In this document: positions 39,030 to 48,178 of the stretch, one piece after another
Layout of the letters: each line of letters starts with the position of its first letter
How positions within the stretch are numbered: position 1 is the first letter of the stretch
From: Chromatiales bacterium
GTDB lineage: Bacteria; Pseudomonadota; Gammaproteobacteria; Chromatiales; Chromatiaceae
DNA: 64,000 bases
Reading direction: 5' to 3'
Assembly (NCBI GenBank): GCA_022360905.1
Contig: JAKSBX010000279.1
Coordinates: forward strand, 1-64,000
Made by a program: the position numbers and the translations under genes
Notes under the pieces: model-generated
Seen by the model: the letters and a program-made list of their open reading frames with translations, nothing else
What the model was told of the DNA's origin: nothing
Databases searched by the model: none

Positions 39030-39629
39030 ATGAGCGCAGATGGCGTTGATTTAAAGAAGCGGCGTACCCTTACGCTTGCTACCAGTGCGGTCGGAGCGGT
39101 TGGTGCCGGTTTCGTGATCTATCCATTTCTGGCGGCCTGGGCCCCCAGTGAGAAGGCCAAGGCGGCAGGTGCGCCGGTTGAGGCCGATATCGGCAAGCTC
39201 GAAGCTGGGCAGCTGATGCGGGTGAAATGGCGCGGAAAGCCGGTTTGGATCGTTCATCGTACCGATAAGAACCTTGCTGATCTGCCGACGCTGGATGGTG
39301 TTCTGCTCGATCCCAACTCCGACGATACCGGACAGCAGCCCGACTACTGCAAAAACCCGACTCGCGCCGTCAATGAGACGTATCTTGTTGCCGTGGGTAT
39401 CTGTACTCATTTGGGTTGTTCTCCCACCTACCGTCCTGAAGTGGCTCCCGAGGATCTCGGCGCTGATTGGAAAGGTGGCTTCTTCTGTCCTTGCCACGGT
39501 TCGCGATTCGACCTGGCTGGTCGTGTCTACGCCGGTGTGCCCGCACCGAAAAACCTGGAAATTCCCCCTTACCAGTATCTCTCTGAGACGAAGATTCTGG
39601 TCGGTGCCGACGGAGGTTCAACCTCATGA
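39030..39629 (+). CDS. petA: Rieske iron-sulfur subunit of cytochrome bc1
   Basis: This is one of the three subunits of the ubiquinol-cytochrome c oxidoreductase. The 199-residue protein has a twin-arginine-like N-terminus ([10 protein letters not shown]) and one membrane anchor, then the Rieske domain with both cluster-binding loops: CTHLGC and CPCHGS, spaced 25 residues apart. ATG at 39030 follows GGGGAG; the longer frame from 38964 is less likely. It overlaps petB by four bases (ATGA). Confidence 0.96.
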   Translation: MSADGVDLKKRRTLTLATSAVGAVGAGFVIYPFLAAWAPSEKAKAAGAPVEADIGKLEAGQLMRVKWRGKPVWIVHRTDKNLADLPTLDGVLLDPNSDDTGQQPDYCKNPTRAVNETYLVAVGICTHLGCSPTYRPEVAPEDLGADWKGGFFCPCHGSRFDLAGRVYAGVPAPKNLEIPPYQYLSETKILVGADGGSTS

Positions 39630-40867
39630 GTATGATGAAGAATTTTATGACTTGGATAGACGACCGCTATCCAGCGACCAAGGTCTGGAACGAGCACCTG
39701 GCGCAATACTATGCCCCCAAGAACTTCAACTTCTGGTACTTCATGGGTTCACTCGCCCTGCTGGTACTGGTCATTCAGATCCTCACCGGTGTTTGGCTGG
39801 CAATGAACTACAAGCCGGATGCGGAACTGGCGTTCGGTTCTGTGGAATATATCATGCGTGATGTGGACTGGGGCTGGTTGATTCGTTACATGCACTCAAC
39901 CGGTGCATCAGCCTTCTTCGTGGTGATCTATCTGCACATGTTCCGTGGTCTGATGTACGGTTCATACCGTAAGCCTAGAGAGCTGCTGTGGATCATCGGT
40001 GTGATCATTTACCTGGCGATGATGGCGACCGCTTTCTTCGGTTATCTGCTGCCCTGGGGTCAGATGTCCTACTGGGGCGCCCAGGTTATCGTCAACCTGT
40101 TCTCTGCGGTACCGGTGATCGGTCCGGATCTGGGTGTCTGGGTGCGTGGTGACTATGTTATCTCCGATGCAACCCTGAACCGCTTCTTTGCGCTGCACTT
40201 CCTGCTGCCTTTCATATTGGCCGCACTGGTGTTCATCCACATCGTTGCACTCCATAAAGTCGGTTCCAACAACCCTGACGGTGTGGAGATCAAGAAGGGG
40301 CCCAAGGGCAACCGCTGGTCTGACAAAGCGCCTGCCGACGGTATTCCATTTCACCCCTACTACACGGTGAAAGATATTGCCGGTGTTGCCGGATTCCTGT
40401 TCATCTTCGCGGCGGTGGTCTTCTTCGCGCCGGAGATGGGTGGCTACTTCATCGAGCATCCAAACTTCGAACCGGCCAACCCGCTGAAGACCCCTGAGCA
40501 TATCGCGCCGGTGTGGTACTTCACCCCGTTCTACGCGATTCTGCGTGCCGTGCCCTCGATTGCCGGTTCGGCCTTCCCGGGTGTGGTGGCGATGTTTGCC
40601 TCGATCCTGATCATGTTCTTCCTGCCCTGGCTGGATCGCAGCCCGGTCAAGTCGATTCGTTACAAAGGTACCCTCTATAAAGCGATGCTGTGGATCTTCG
40701 TGGTCAACTTCATCCTGCTGGGCTATCTGGGTACTCAGCCGACCACTGACCTCTACAAGCTGTTGGCGCAGATCGGCACCATCTACTACTTCGCCTTCTT
40801 CCTGCTGATGCCGATCTACAGCAAGATGGACAATACCAAACCCGTGCCAGAGAGGGTGACCGAATGA
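39626..40867 (+). CDS. petB: Cytochrome b subunit of cytochrome bc1
   Basis: The 413-residue protein is the full mitochondrial-type cytochrome b (both halves fused) with eight membrane segments. Haem-binding histidines appear in [20 protein letters not shown] and later [20 protein letters not shown]. The Qo-site PEWY-type loop is present as [12 protein letters not shown]. It overlaps petA and petC by four bases each, so the three are tightly coupled. Confidence 0.97.
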   Translation: MSMMKNFMTWIDDRYPATKVWNEHLAQYYAPKNFNFWYFMGSLALLVLVIQILTGVWLAMNYKPDAELAFGSVEYIMRDVDWGWLIRYMHSTGASAFFVVIYLHMFRGLMYGSYRKPRELLWIIGVIIYLAMMATAFFGYLLPWGQMSYWGAQVIVNLFSAVPVIGPDLGVWVRGDYVISDATLNRFFALHFLLPFILAALVFIHIVALHKVGSNNPDGVEIKKGPKGNRWSDKAPADGIPFHPYYTVKDIAGVAGFLFIFAAVVFFAPEMGGYFIEHPNFEPANPLKTPEHIAPVWYFTPFYAILRAVPSIAGSAFPGVVAMFASILIMFFLPWLDRSPVKSIRYKGTLYKAMLWIFVVNFILLGYLGTQPTTDLYKLLAQIGTIYYFAFFLLMPIYSKMDNTKPVPERVTE

Positions 40868-41601
40868 AAAAGCTGATTGTTGCATTCTTATTAGCCGTGA
40901 CCCCGATGCTCGGGCTGGCAGCCGGTGGCGGTGTGCCGCTGGACGACGCGGACATCGATCTGAGCGATCAGGCCTCCCTGCAGCGTGGTGCCAAGTACTT
41001 CATGAACTACTGCCTGAGCTGTCACTCGGCCAAGTACCAACGCTATAACCGTATGGCGAAGGATCTGGGCCTGACCGAGCAGGAGGTCATCGATAACCTG
41101 ATGTTCACCACCGACAAGATCGGTGACACCATGAACATCGCCATGACCGCTGAGAAAGGTACTGAGTGGTTCGGTAGTCCGCCACCCGATCTGAGTGTTA
41201 TCGCCCGTGCCCGTGGCGTGGACTGGCTCTACACCTACCTGCGTGGCTTCTACCTGGATGAGAAGCGCCCATTCGGTGTCAACAACCGGGTCTTCCCCGA
41301 TGTGGGCATGCCCAATGTGCTGTGGCAGCTGCAGGGTGATCAGAAGGCAGTCTACAAGACCGTCACACACGACGGTGTCGAATCCGAAGAGCTGGAGCGG
41401 CTGGAACAGGCCAGCGAAGGCACCATGAGCCCTGAAGAGTTCGATCAGGTTGCCCGTGATATTACCGCCTTCCTGAGCTACATCGGTGAGCCGATTCAGA
41501 TGGAGAGAAAGCGCCTGGGTGTCTGGGTGTTGCTGTTCATCGCGGTGTTCTTCGTGTTGTCCTACCTGCTCAAAAAGGAGTACTGGAAGGACGTTCACTA
41601 G
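40864..41601 (+). CDS. petC: Cytochrome c1 subunit of cytochrome bc1
   Basis: The 245-residue protein has a signal peptide (about residues 1-20, cut near LAAGG), haem-c motif CLSCH near residue 52, and a C-terminal membrane anchor (VLLFIAVFFVLSYLL). The likely axial Met lies in VFPDVGMPNVLW. It closes the petABC operon and is followed by an intrinsic terminator; sspA comes next, an arrangement seen in many beta- and gammaproteobacteria. Confidence 0.96.
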   Translation: MKKLIVAFLLAVTPMLGLAAGGGVPLDDADIDLSDQASLQRGAKYFMNYCLSCHSAKYQRYNRMAKDLGLTEQEVIDNLMFTTDKIGDTMNIAMTAEKGTEWFGSPPPDLSVIARARGVDWLYTYLRGFYLDEKRPFGVNNRVFPDVGMPNVLWQLQGDQKAVYKTVTHDGVESEELERLEQASEGTMSPEEFDQVARDITAFLSYIGEPIQMERKRLGVWVLLFIAVFFVLSYLLKKEYWKDVH

Positions 41602-41625
41602 CACTCATTGGTGTTTAGCTGACAA

Positions 41626-41663
41626 AAAGGCGCACAGTTGCGTTATACTGTGCGCCTTTTTTT
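41626..41663 (+). terminator. Rho-independent terminator after petC
   Basis: AAAGGCGCACAGT (41626-41638) pairs perfectly with ACTGTGCGCCTTT (41647-41659) and a T-run continues to 41663. It separates petABC from sspAB. Confidence 0.93.
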
Positions 41664-41736
41664 ATGTGAAAACTATTTGTCCGGCACAAAATCCAATGGT
41701 TGATGGCGTGTCAGATGTTTTGCAGAGAGGCAATAA

Positions 41737-42360
41737 ATGGCAGCAGTTGCGAATAAACGCTCAGTGATGACCCTCTATTCGGATCCGACGGACCCTTATT
41801 GCCACCGGGTCAGGATGGTGTTGGCGGAAAAAAACATCACCTACGAAGTGGAGGATATCGATCCACTGAACGTGCCCGAAGAGGTGATGGAGCTGAATCC
41901 CTACGGAACCCTACCTACCCTGGTGGACCGGGATCTCAAGTTGTACGAGTCCCGTATCATCATGGAGTATCTGGATGAGCGGTTTCCCCATCCGCCCCTG
42001 TTACCGGTCGATCCTGTCTCTCGTTCCACATCGCGCTTGCTGATGTATCGGGTCGAGACTGACTGGTATCGTCAGCTGGATATCATTATGAGTGGCAAGA
42101 AAGAGGCGGCAAAGGCGCGCAAAGAGTTACGTGAGAGCCTGATCTCCACGGCTCCGGTGTTTGGCGCCAAGCCCTTCTTCATGAGTGATGAGTTCTCTCT
42201 GGTAGATTGTGCCATCGCACCGCTGCTGTGGCGCCTGCCTGAGATGGGCATTGAGATTCCGGCCAGTGCCAAGGGCTTGCATGAATACTCCAAGCGCTTG
42301 TTTGAGAAAGAGTCTTTCACCAAGAGCCTGTCTGAAGCCGAACAGGAAATGCGTGGCTGA
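41737..42360 (+). CDS. sspA: Stringent starvation protein A
   Basis: SspA is a GST-fold RNA-polymerase-associated protein in starvation and acid-stress regulation. The 207-residue product starts MAAVANKRSVMTLYSDPT, aligned with E. coli SspA's N-terminus. The thioredoxin-like domain (about 10-90) and helical domain (about 95-205) are both present. AGAGAGG precedes the ATG. It runs into sspB with only three nucleotides between. Confidence 0.96.
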   Translation: MAAVANKRSVMTLYSDPTDPYCHRVRMVLAEKNITYEVEDIDPLNVPEEVMELNPYGTLPTLVDRDLKLYESRIIMEYLDERFPHPPLLPVDPVSRSTSRLLMYRVETDWYRQLDIIMSGKKEAAKARKELRESLISTAPVFGAKPFFMSDEFSLVDCAIAPLLWRLPEMGIEIPASAKGLHEYSKRLFEKESFTKSLSEAEQEMRG

Positions 42361-42363
42361 TTC

Positions 42364-42762
42364 ATGTCAGAGATGACATCCAATCGTCCCTATCTGATCC
42401 GGGCCCTCTACGAGTGGTTGGTGGATAATGGCAAAACCCCCTATCTGATGGTCAATGCGGAGTATCAGGGGGCGGTGGTGCCGATGCAGTTCGTCGAAAA
42501 CGGACGCATCATTCTCAATGTGGACCCATCCGCGGTGTCTGGATTGGAGTTGGGTAACGACTGGATCAGTTTCAGTGCCCGCTTCAGGGGTGTTGCGGAA
42601 GAGATTCTCATTCCCCCCGGAGCGGTGATGGGGATCTACGCCAAGGAGAACGGCCAGGGCATGCTGTTTCCGGAAGAGGAAGTGGATACCGACAGCGAAC
42701 CGGAAGACGATCCGGATCCCAAGCCGCCCAGCAGCCGTCCGGCGCTGAAGGTTGTCAAATAG
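42364..42762 (+). CDS. sspB: ClpXP adaptor SspB
   Basis: SspB binds ssrA-tagged proteins and delivers them to ClpXP. The 132-residue protein has the compact substrate-binding domain (about 1-112), then a flexible acidic/proline linker and the ClpX-docking tail RPALKVVK, nearly identical to E. coli's RPALRVVK. Cotranscribed with sspA. It is convergent with the DUF3301 gene, stop to stop one base apart. Confidence 0.96.
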   Translation: MSEMTSNRPYLIRALYEWLVDNGKTPYLMVNAEYQGAVVPMQFVENGRIILNVDPSAVSGLELGNDWISFSARFRGVAEEILIPPGAVMGIYAKENGQGMLFPEEEVDTDSEPEDDPDPKPPSSRPALKVVK

Positions 42763-42763
42763 C

Positions 42764-43108
42764 TCAATCCTGCTGCTGCGATGATTCGGCAGGGGGTTGT
42801 GGCGGCTGAGGGATATCCATGTGCAGACTCACATTGTGGATTCCCAGCATCACCAGATAGCCGGTCCGGCGGCCTGAACCCTCCAGGCTGTAATCAAAGG
42901 CGTAGACTCGGCGCAGTTTCGGGCCGCTGCGCAGCCAGCGGATTCCCAACCGGTGCAACGCCACCGTCTGATCGAGAAACTGTACCCCATGACTCTGGCA
43001 ACTGCTGCGGCTGATCCGGATAGCGACCTCTCTGACTTTGAGACTGTCCCGCCAGAACCAGGCCACCAGCATCAGCAGCAGTAACAGATTGAGTGTTGAA
43101 TAGGACAT
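42764..43108 (-). CDS. DUF3301 small membrane-anchored protein
   Basis: The 114-residue protein has one N-terminal transmembrane helix (about 4-20), followed by a soluble region with the family pattern CQSHGVQFLDQTVAL, RRVYAFDYSLEGSGRRTGY and a Pro/Gln-rich end. DUF3301 proteins are widespread in gammaproteobacteria and of unknown function. Confidence 0.82.
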   Translation of the reverse strand: MSYSTLNLLLLLMLVAWFWRDSLKVREVAIRISRSSCQSHGVQFLDQTVALHRLGIRWLRSGPKLRRVYAFDYSLEGSGRRTGYLVMLGIHNVSLHMDIPQPPQPPAESSQQQD

Positions 43109-43188
43109 GAGGTGGTGTTGTGATCTGTAGGATTTAAGGATTCTACCCGAATGGAGAGCACTCAGGGATTCTGCATATACTATTGGTT

Positions 43189-43698
43189 ATGGGTCAGATA
43201 CACATTGTAACGGCAGATATCACCCGGCTGGAAGTCGATGTTATTGTCAATGCCGCCAACTCAACGCTGCTCGGTGGTGGAGGCGTGGATGGGGCCATCC
43301 ACCGGGCTGCCGGTGGGGAGTTGCTCGACTACTGCCGTACCCTCGGCGGCTGCCAGGTAGGCGAGGCGAAACTGACGCCCGGCTACAAGCTGCCTGCCAA
43401 ATGGGTGATACATACGGTTGGGCCGATTTGGCAGGGCGGCACTCTGGGTGAGCCGAAACTGCTTCGGGCCTGTTACGAAAACAGTCTTGCCCTGGCGTCG
43501 GAGCATAAGCTGCAGCAGATTGCTTTCCCCGGCATCAGCACAGGAGTCTATGGTTATCCCAAGTCTGAGGCGGCTGAGATCGCTCTGTCGGTGATGCAGG
43601 CCTGGCAGGAACATTTCCAACGCATCATCGCATGTTGTTTCAGTGAGGCGGATGCGGAACTCTATCAAAGCATCTGTGCTGAGTGCATTCGGAAATAG
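43189..43698 (+). CDS. Macrodomain protein, O-acetyl-ADP-ribose deacetylase-like
   Basis: The 169-residue single-domain protein has the macrodomain ADP-ribose-binding signature: [26 protein letters not shown] loop near residue 20, and the phosphate-binding loop [12 protein letters not shown] near 115. This matches the YmdB/MacroD subgroup, which removes acetyl from O-acetyl-ADP-ribose or ADP-ribose from proteins. ATG at 43189 preferred over TTG at 43183. Confidence 0.92.
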   Translation: MGQIHIVTADITRLEVDVIVNAANSTLLGGGGVDGAIHRAAGGELLDYCRTLGGCQVGEAKLTPGYKLPAKWVIHTVGPIWQGGTLGEPKLLRACYENSLALASEHKLQQIAFPGISTGVYGYPKSEAAEIALSVMQAWQEHFQRIIACCFSEADAELYQSICAECIRK

Positions 43699-43800
43699 GT
43701 CTCTATACCTGAACTTGCCTGTGTCCAGATCGGAAAGGTGATATCATCCCCTCCTTACAGGACAGGCATAAGCTGAATGGCGCGTACTTAAGCCGCATCT

Positions 43801-43860
43801 GGTGGGGCTCGCCCCACCCTACTGTAGGATTAAGGCTGTAGGGTGGGGCCCAGCCCCACC
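43801..43860. repeat. Nested palindromic element between macrodomain and LPS genes
   Basis: Two palindromes, GGTGGGGC/GCCCCACC at 43801-43818 and again at 43842-43860, flank a 23-nt spacer and are themselves joined by CACCCTAC (43815-43822) pairing with GTAGGGTG (43838-43845). The whole unit can fold as one long hairpin or as two. It looks like a REP-type mobile repeat. Confidence 0.65.
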
Positions 43861-43959
43861 AAAATCCATTGATTGTACTAACTGCCATTATGGGCCAGGC
43901 CCAGGCTGTCTTAATACAACTGTTGTCTGCTGATGGCGCTATCCGGATTAGTAACACCC

Positions 43960-45105
43960 ATGCCCGATTCAACCAATCCCGTTCCCCACGTCTGTCTGTT
44001 CATTCTGAAGTTCGGTGACGGCGGCGTCGAGCGCATGATGGTCAACATCGCCAGAGGTTTGTCATTGATTGGGGTGAAAGTTGATTTCATCATCAAAAAC
44101 AGCAATGCCCCCTACCTCCATCTGTTGCCCGAGAGCGTTCGGGTGATCAAGTTTCCGGTGGCCAAACAGAGCGACTCTCTGCCCAGGCTGCTCGACTATC
44201 TGCAACAGAACGATCCCGACATCCTGCTGACGGCAAAGACCCGGGATGACGAGATCGCCATGCAGGCGCGGCAACAGCACAATGGCAAGACACGCTTCTA
44301 CCTGCGCCCGGGCACGGCCCTGGTCTCCCGCATGAAGGCCCGGGGCATGGGCTGGCTGCGTCGTTGGCTGAAGACCCGCAATCTGGTCAAGCTGTTCAAT
44401 CAGACCGATGGGGTGGTCGCCGTCTCCCAGGGGGTTGCGGATGAAGTGATGATGTTGAGCGGTATCCCGGCGGAACGCATCAATGTGATCAAGAATCCCA
44501 CCATCACCCCGGAGCTCTATGAGCAGTCCCAGGCTGAGCTGCCAGACGCCTGGCTGGCTGAAGATCAACCGCCTGTGATACTCGGTATCGGTGGACTGCG
44601 TCGGCAAAAAGATTTTCCCACCCTGTTACGCGCCTTTGCCCAGGTGAGGCAGCAGCAGCCCTGCCGCCTGATGATTCTTGGTCAGGGCAATAAAGAGGCA
44701 CAGCTGAAACAGCTCGCCGGGGAGTTGGCTATTGAGGACGATTTTCGTCTCGCCGGTTTTGTCGACAACCCCTATGTCTACCTGAAACATGCCGGGCTGT
44801 TCGTGCTCTCCTCCCTGTGGGAAGGGTCACCCAATGTGCTTACCGAAGCGCTGGCCCTGGGCACCCCCTCGGTCAGCACCGACTGCCCCTCCGGTCCCTT
44901 CGAGATCACCCGTGCGGGTGAAGTGGCACCCTTGGTGGAAGTGGGGGATGTGGATGGCCTGGCCAGGGCGATGTTGCAGACACTGAATGACCCGCCTGAT
45001 CCTGAAAAGCTGCGGGCAGCAGTTAGTGAGTACACACTCGAACGAAGCGCCAGAAGCTATCTCGCCGCCTTCGATCTGGCAGCTCCGGTTGCCGCCGATG
45101 ACTGA
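43960..45105 (+). CDS. GT4-family glycosyltransferase
   Basis: The 381-residue protein is a GT-B retaining glycosyltransferase. The N-terminal half has the donor-side GDGGVERMMVNIARGL. The C-terminal half has the conserved nucleotide-sugar region: LGIGGLRRQKDFPTLL, then SSLWEGSPNVLTEALALG with the EX7E motif, and STDCPSGPFEI. It is most like the other two GT4s at 45098 and 48179, with which it shares that C-terminal wording, suggesting duplication. The sugar is unknown. Start ATG 43960 is chosen; an ATG at 43933 is also in frame and neither has a ribosome site. It overlaps the next GT by 8 nt. Confidence 0.88.
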   Translation: MPDSTNPVPHVCLFILKFGDGGVERMMVNIARGLSLIGVKVDFIIKNSNAPYLHLLPESVRVIKFPVAKQSDSLPRLLDYLQQNDPDILLTAKTRDDEIAMQARQQHNGKTRFYLRPGTALVSRMKARGMGWLRRWLKTRNLVKLFNQTDGVVAVSQGVADEVMMLSGIPAERINVIKNPTITPELYEQSQAELPDAWLAEDQPPVILGIGGLRRQKDFPTLLRAFAQVRQQQPCRLMILGQGNKEAQLKQLAGELAIEDDFRLAGFVDNPYVYLKHAGLFVLSSLWEGSPNVLTEALALGTPSVSTDCPSGPFEITRAGEVAPLVEVGDVDGLARAMLQTLNDPPDPEKLRAAVSEYTLERSARSYLAAFDLAAPVAADD

Positions 45106-46207
45106 GTCCCGCCGGATCGCCTGCTTTCTTGCCACCTCCGGCCATAGCGGTGTGGACCGGCTGGCAAAAAACCTGCTGCCAGGCATGGCCGAAGCGGGTT
45201 ATCAGGTCGACCTGTTGAAGATCCACAATCATGGACCGGAGCTGAATCACCCCTTGCCGGAGAACCTGCGGGTGGTAGAGTTCAAAGCCAAGCATGTCTA
45301 TCCTGCCCTGCCGGAGCTGGTTCGTTATCTGAAAAAGTACCGCCCTGAGGTACTGCTCTCCGACAAGGACCGGGTCAATCGTACCGCCCTGCTGGCCAAT
45401 GCCCTGAGTGGGAATCGTGCCCGGGTGGCGGTACGCAGTGGCACCACCGTGAGTAAGAATCTTGCCAGCCGCAGTCGCTTCGATCGTTTCGTGCAGCGCA
45501 ACTCCATGCGCTACCTCTATCGTCATGCGGACACCATTCTGGTCCCTTCTCATGGTGCGGCGGATGATTTTGCCGACTACATCGGTATCGAGCGGTCGCG
45601 TATTCAGGTGGTGCCCAGCCCGATCATCACCCCAAGATTTTATCAGCGCCTCAACCAGCCGCTTGATCACCCCTGGTTCAAACCGGGGCAACCCAGAGTG
45701 ATCCTCGGGGTGGGAGAGCTCTGTCGCCGCAAGGATTTCACCACCCTGATCCGTGCTTTCGCCCGGCTCAAGGATCGATATGACTGCCGGCTGATGATCG
45801 TTGGTGAAGGGCGTGCACGTGAGCGACTTGAAGCCGAAGTAAAAAAGCTGGGCCTGGAGCAGCGGGTCTCACTGCCCGGCTTTGTGGATAGCCCCTATCC
45901 CTACATGAAGGCCTCTGCACTGTTTGTGCTCTCCTCTTTATGGGAGGGCCTGGGGGCTGTGCTGGTTGAGGCCCTTGCTGCCGGGACACCGGTGGCTTCC
46001 ACCAGTTGCCCGAGTGGTCCCGAAGAGCTGCTGGGCGATCTGCCGGGTGAGCCTTTGGCAGCGCCTGGAGATGTTGAAGGGTTGGCCGAAGCCATGGCCA
46101 GGCAGCTTGATAATCCTTTGTCGGCAGAGCAGCTGCAGGCGGCTGCCGCGCCTTATACGCTCGAGAACAGTGTTGCCAATTACTTGCGGGCTTTGGGATT
46201 AGATTAG
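45098..46207 (+). CDS. GT4-family glycosyltransferase
   Basis: The 369-residue GT-B enzyme, second in the pair. Visible motifs: GHSGVDRLAKNLLPGM near the start, LGVGELCRRKDFTTLI and SSLWEGLGAVLVEALAAG with the donor-binding glutamates, then STSCPSGPEELLG. The ATG lies within the end of the preceding gene (ATGACTGA), so it is coupled to it. It probably adds one sugar to a lipopolysaccharide core or O-unit. Downstream is the toxin-antitoxin-like insert, which interrupts the locus. Confidence 0.88.
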   Translation: MTESRRIACFLATSGHSGVDRLAKNLLPGMAEAGYQVDLLKIHNHGPELNHPLPENLRVVEFKAKHVYPALPELVRYLKKYRPEVLLSDKDRVNRTALLANALSGNRARVAVRSGTTVSKNLASRSRFDRFVQRNSMRYLYRHADTILVPSHGAADDFADYIGIERSRIQVVPSPIITPRFYQRLNQPLDHPWFKPGQPRVILGVGELCRRKDFTTLIRAFARLKDRYDCRLMIVGEGRARERLEAEVKKLGLEQRVSLPGFVDSPYPYMKASALFVLSSLWEGLGAVLVEALAAGTPVASTSCPSGPEELLGDLPGEPLAAPGDVEGLAEAMARQLDNPLSAEQLQAAAAPYTLENSVANYLRALGLD

Positions 46208-46310
46208 AAGCTTGAATTCTTTTCTACTCTTTAGGCTGCTTAGTGTTGTAGATCGTTTGCTGCAATTTAGGTTGTTCTATTAGCTCAATCTTCTGCTTGG
46301 TACAGGTAAT

Positions 46311-46356
46311 TTGACCTTTCTCAGAAATATTGTATTCTCTATTCTAGAATCTAGAA
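46311..46356 (+). promoter_or_regulatory. Promoter with palindromic operator of the wHTH/nucleotidyltransferase module
   Basis: A -35-like TTGACC (46311-46316) and -10-like TATTCT (46333-46338) have 16-bp spacing. Just after them lies TTCTAGAATCTAGAA (46342-46356), a perfect 7+1+7 palindrome ending 13 nt before the wHTH start. This is the layout of an autorepressed toxin-antitoxin promoter. Confidence 0.7.
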
Positions 46357-46369
46357 CAAAGAATGCTTT

Positions 46370-46912
46370 ATGAACCTCAAACCTCAAGACATCGTTGTAA
46401 TGCTAAAGATGCTATGCATGGGTGGGAGTCAATGGACGTACGCCTCTTTGGCTTATGAACTTGAGATGAGCTCATCTCAACTACACTCTGCAGTGAAGCG
46501 AGCTCTAGCCTCTCGGTTGGGAACGAAGCACTACCGTCAGATTAATCCGAATGTCCGTAACCTACGCGAGTTTCTGATTTATGGATTGAAATATGTGTTC
46601 GTACCTGAGCGTGGGGAAATCACGCGAGGAATACCTACCGGTTACGCTTCTCCGTTCCTCCAAGGCCTCTTTGTGTCGGATAGTGAGCCTATTCCTGTAT
46701 GGCCGCATCCCGACGGGGAGGCACGAGGTATGTCCTTCTCTCCCCTATATAAAACCGCACCGGCTGCTGCTTTGCGAGACGAAGGACTCTACGAATTTTT
46801 GGCATTGATAGATTCTATCCGAGGCGGGCGGGCGCGCGAACAAAAGGTGGCTTCAGATCGGCTGGACCAACTACTGGATCACTATGCATCGCATATCCAA
46901 CCCAAATATTGA
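46370..46912 (+). CDS. Putative winged-helix DNA-binding regulator/antitoxin
   Basis: The 180-residue protein has no named family that I recognise. Its N-terminal half reads as a winged helix: WTYASLAYELEMSSSQLHSAVKRALASRLG (about 21-51), then a longer strand-rich middle with a proline-rich segment. It overlaps the following nucleotidyltransferase ORF by 29 nt, and a perfect palindrome lies in its promoter. Together these features fit the antitoxin or repressor of a two-gene toxin-antitoxin-type module (AbiE-like or MNT-like), by inference. Confidence 0.7.
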   Translation: MNLKPQDIVVMLKMLCMGGSQWTYASLAYELEMSSSQLHSAVKRALASRLGTKHYRQINPNVRNLREFLIYGLKYVFVPERGEITRGIPTGYASPFLQGLFVSDSEPIPVWPHPDGEARGMSFSPLYKTAPAAALRDEGLYEFLALIDSIRGGRAREQKVASDRLDQLLDHYASHIQPKY

Positions 46913-47478
46913 GTTATTGGAGCTCGCTGTCGCTCGACTCGGACCATTGGCAGACAAAATGGTTTTCGTAGGTGGATGTGCTACCGGTTTACTACTAACC
47001 GACACAGCAGCTCCTCCAGTTCGCTCTACGCAAGACGTTGATGTGCTGACCCAGGTAGCGACACACGGGGAGTACTACCGATTGTCTGAGAGGCTACGTG
47101 AACTAGGGTTCTCTGAAGACCAGGCACCGGGTGCTCCAGTTGAACGACGGTGTCCTGCTGGATGTTATGCCGACCAATCCTGAGATTCTGGGGTTCGGTA
47201 ACGAATGGTACGAGCAGGCGCGGCAGAATTCTGTGGTTGTCTCCTTACCCTCGGGAACATCAATTCATGTCGTCACCAGTCCCTATTTTCTTGCAACTAA
47301 GTTGGCTGCATTCGACGGACGTGGCGATAATGACTATGTATTGAGTCACGACATCGAAGATGTAGTGGCTATTATCGATGGTCGACCTGAAGTGGTGGAT
47401 GAGGTGCGAGCTTCAGACGCCAGCCAGTCGCGGCTACCCGTAGTGCTCGAGCGCATCAAAGCAATTGCGGACTTATAA
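46884..47478 (+). pseudogene. Frameshifted AbiEii/MNT-like nucleotidyltransferase
   Basis: Two overlapping frames make one gene. The 5' frame (46884-47183) carries the nucleotidyltransferase signature VFVGGCATGLLL then QDVDVLTQ. The 3' frame (47131-47478) continues with NDGVLLDVMPTNPEILGF, YFLATKLAAFDGRG and VVAIIDGRPEVV. The two read out of phase near 47130-47140, at the APGAP/LQLND joint, where relatives normally have a short Cys-Arg-Trp segment. A deletion of about 14 nt there would explain both the phase change and the missing residues (inference). It would be the toxin of the module, and is now probably inactive unless a programmed shift occurs. Confidence 0.75.
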
Positions 47479-47511
47479 AAAGAAAATAACAACGGCTTTG
47501 TCGGACAAAAC

Positions 47512-48174
47512 CTACTCGGAGTCGAAATGGTAACCAAACGCCTCAATGTCACGCTTGAAGTGGTCGCCCACCAATTCCGCCAGATCGTCTGTGTAGTATT
47601 CCCGATAATCCTTTGAACGATCTTTTGCCCGGCGTTTGTGAGGCAGACTGATGCCATCGATCTTGAGCTGTGTTGTGATCGTTTTGAAATCTTCCGCCAG
47701 ATTTTCGTAGTGGCCGATGAAATCCACCTGGATCTTCCCCTGCAGGTCGATCAGGTAGTCGAGCTGGGATTGGATGGAGGTGTCCACATGGTATTGATAG
47801 GGCCGTTCCGGGTCGAGTTTCCAACGGATGAAATGGTCGAAGTCCTCGATATGGGAGATCAGATGGGGACGCTCTCGGCGGATGTGGTGGTAGGAGCTGA
47901 CCTGCAGATCCCAGGGGTTACGCACAATGGCGAACTTGAACAGATTGTTGAAGAACTCTTCGGGTAACAGTTCCTTGGCGGCGACAATTCTTGAATGACG
48001 GGGAAACTTCGTACCGATGCGGTGTCCACTCAGATGGCTGAAGCGGGAGCAGAGAAACATCGGGTAGTACCAGGGGTCACGCCAGCGCAGGGGCTGCAGC
48101 GCCGATCTGACGCTTGTGCCTCCGGTCTTGGCGATGTGTACGAAGAGAAAATTGTATTTGATGGAAAGCAGCAT
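47512..48174 (-). CDS. Sulfotransferase family protein
   Basis: The 220-residue protein has the PAPS-binding motifs of the sulfotransferase family 2 group: VHIAKTGGTSVRSAL near residue 12 (5' phosphosulfate loop) and FAIVRNPWDLQVSSYHH near 82 (3' phosphate). No membrane helix or signal peptide is visible. Its place at the end of a - strand polysaccharide operon suggests it sulfates a sugar of the surface polymer, which is inference. Start is four nucleotides after the upstream GT4 stop. Confidence 0.85.
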   Translation of the reverse strand: MLLSIKYNFLFVHIAKTGGTSVRSALQPLRWRDPWYYPMFLCSRFSHLSGHRIGTKFPRHSRIVAAKELLPEEFFNNLFKFAIVRNPWDLQVSSYHHIRRERPHLISHIEDFDHFIRWKLDPERPYQYHVDTSIQSQLDYLIDLQGKIQVDFIGHYENLAEDFKTITTQLKIDGISLPHKRRAKDRSKDYREYYTDDLAELVGDHFKRDIEAFGYHFDSE

Positions 48175-48178
48175 GGTG

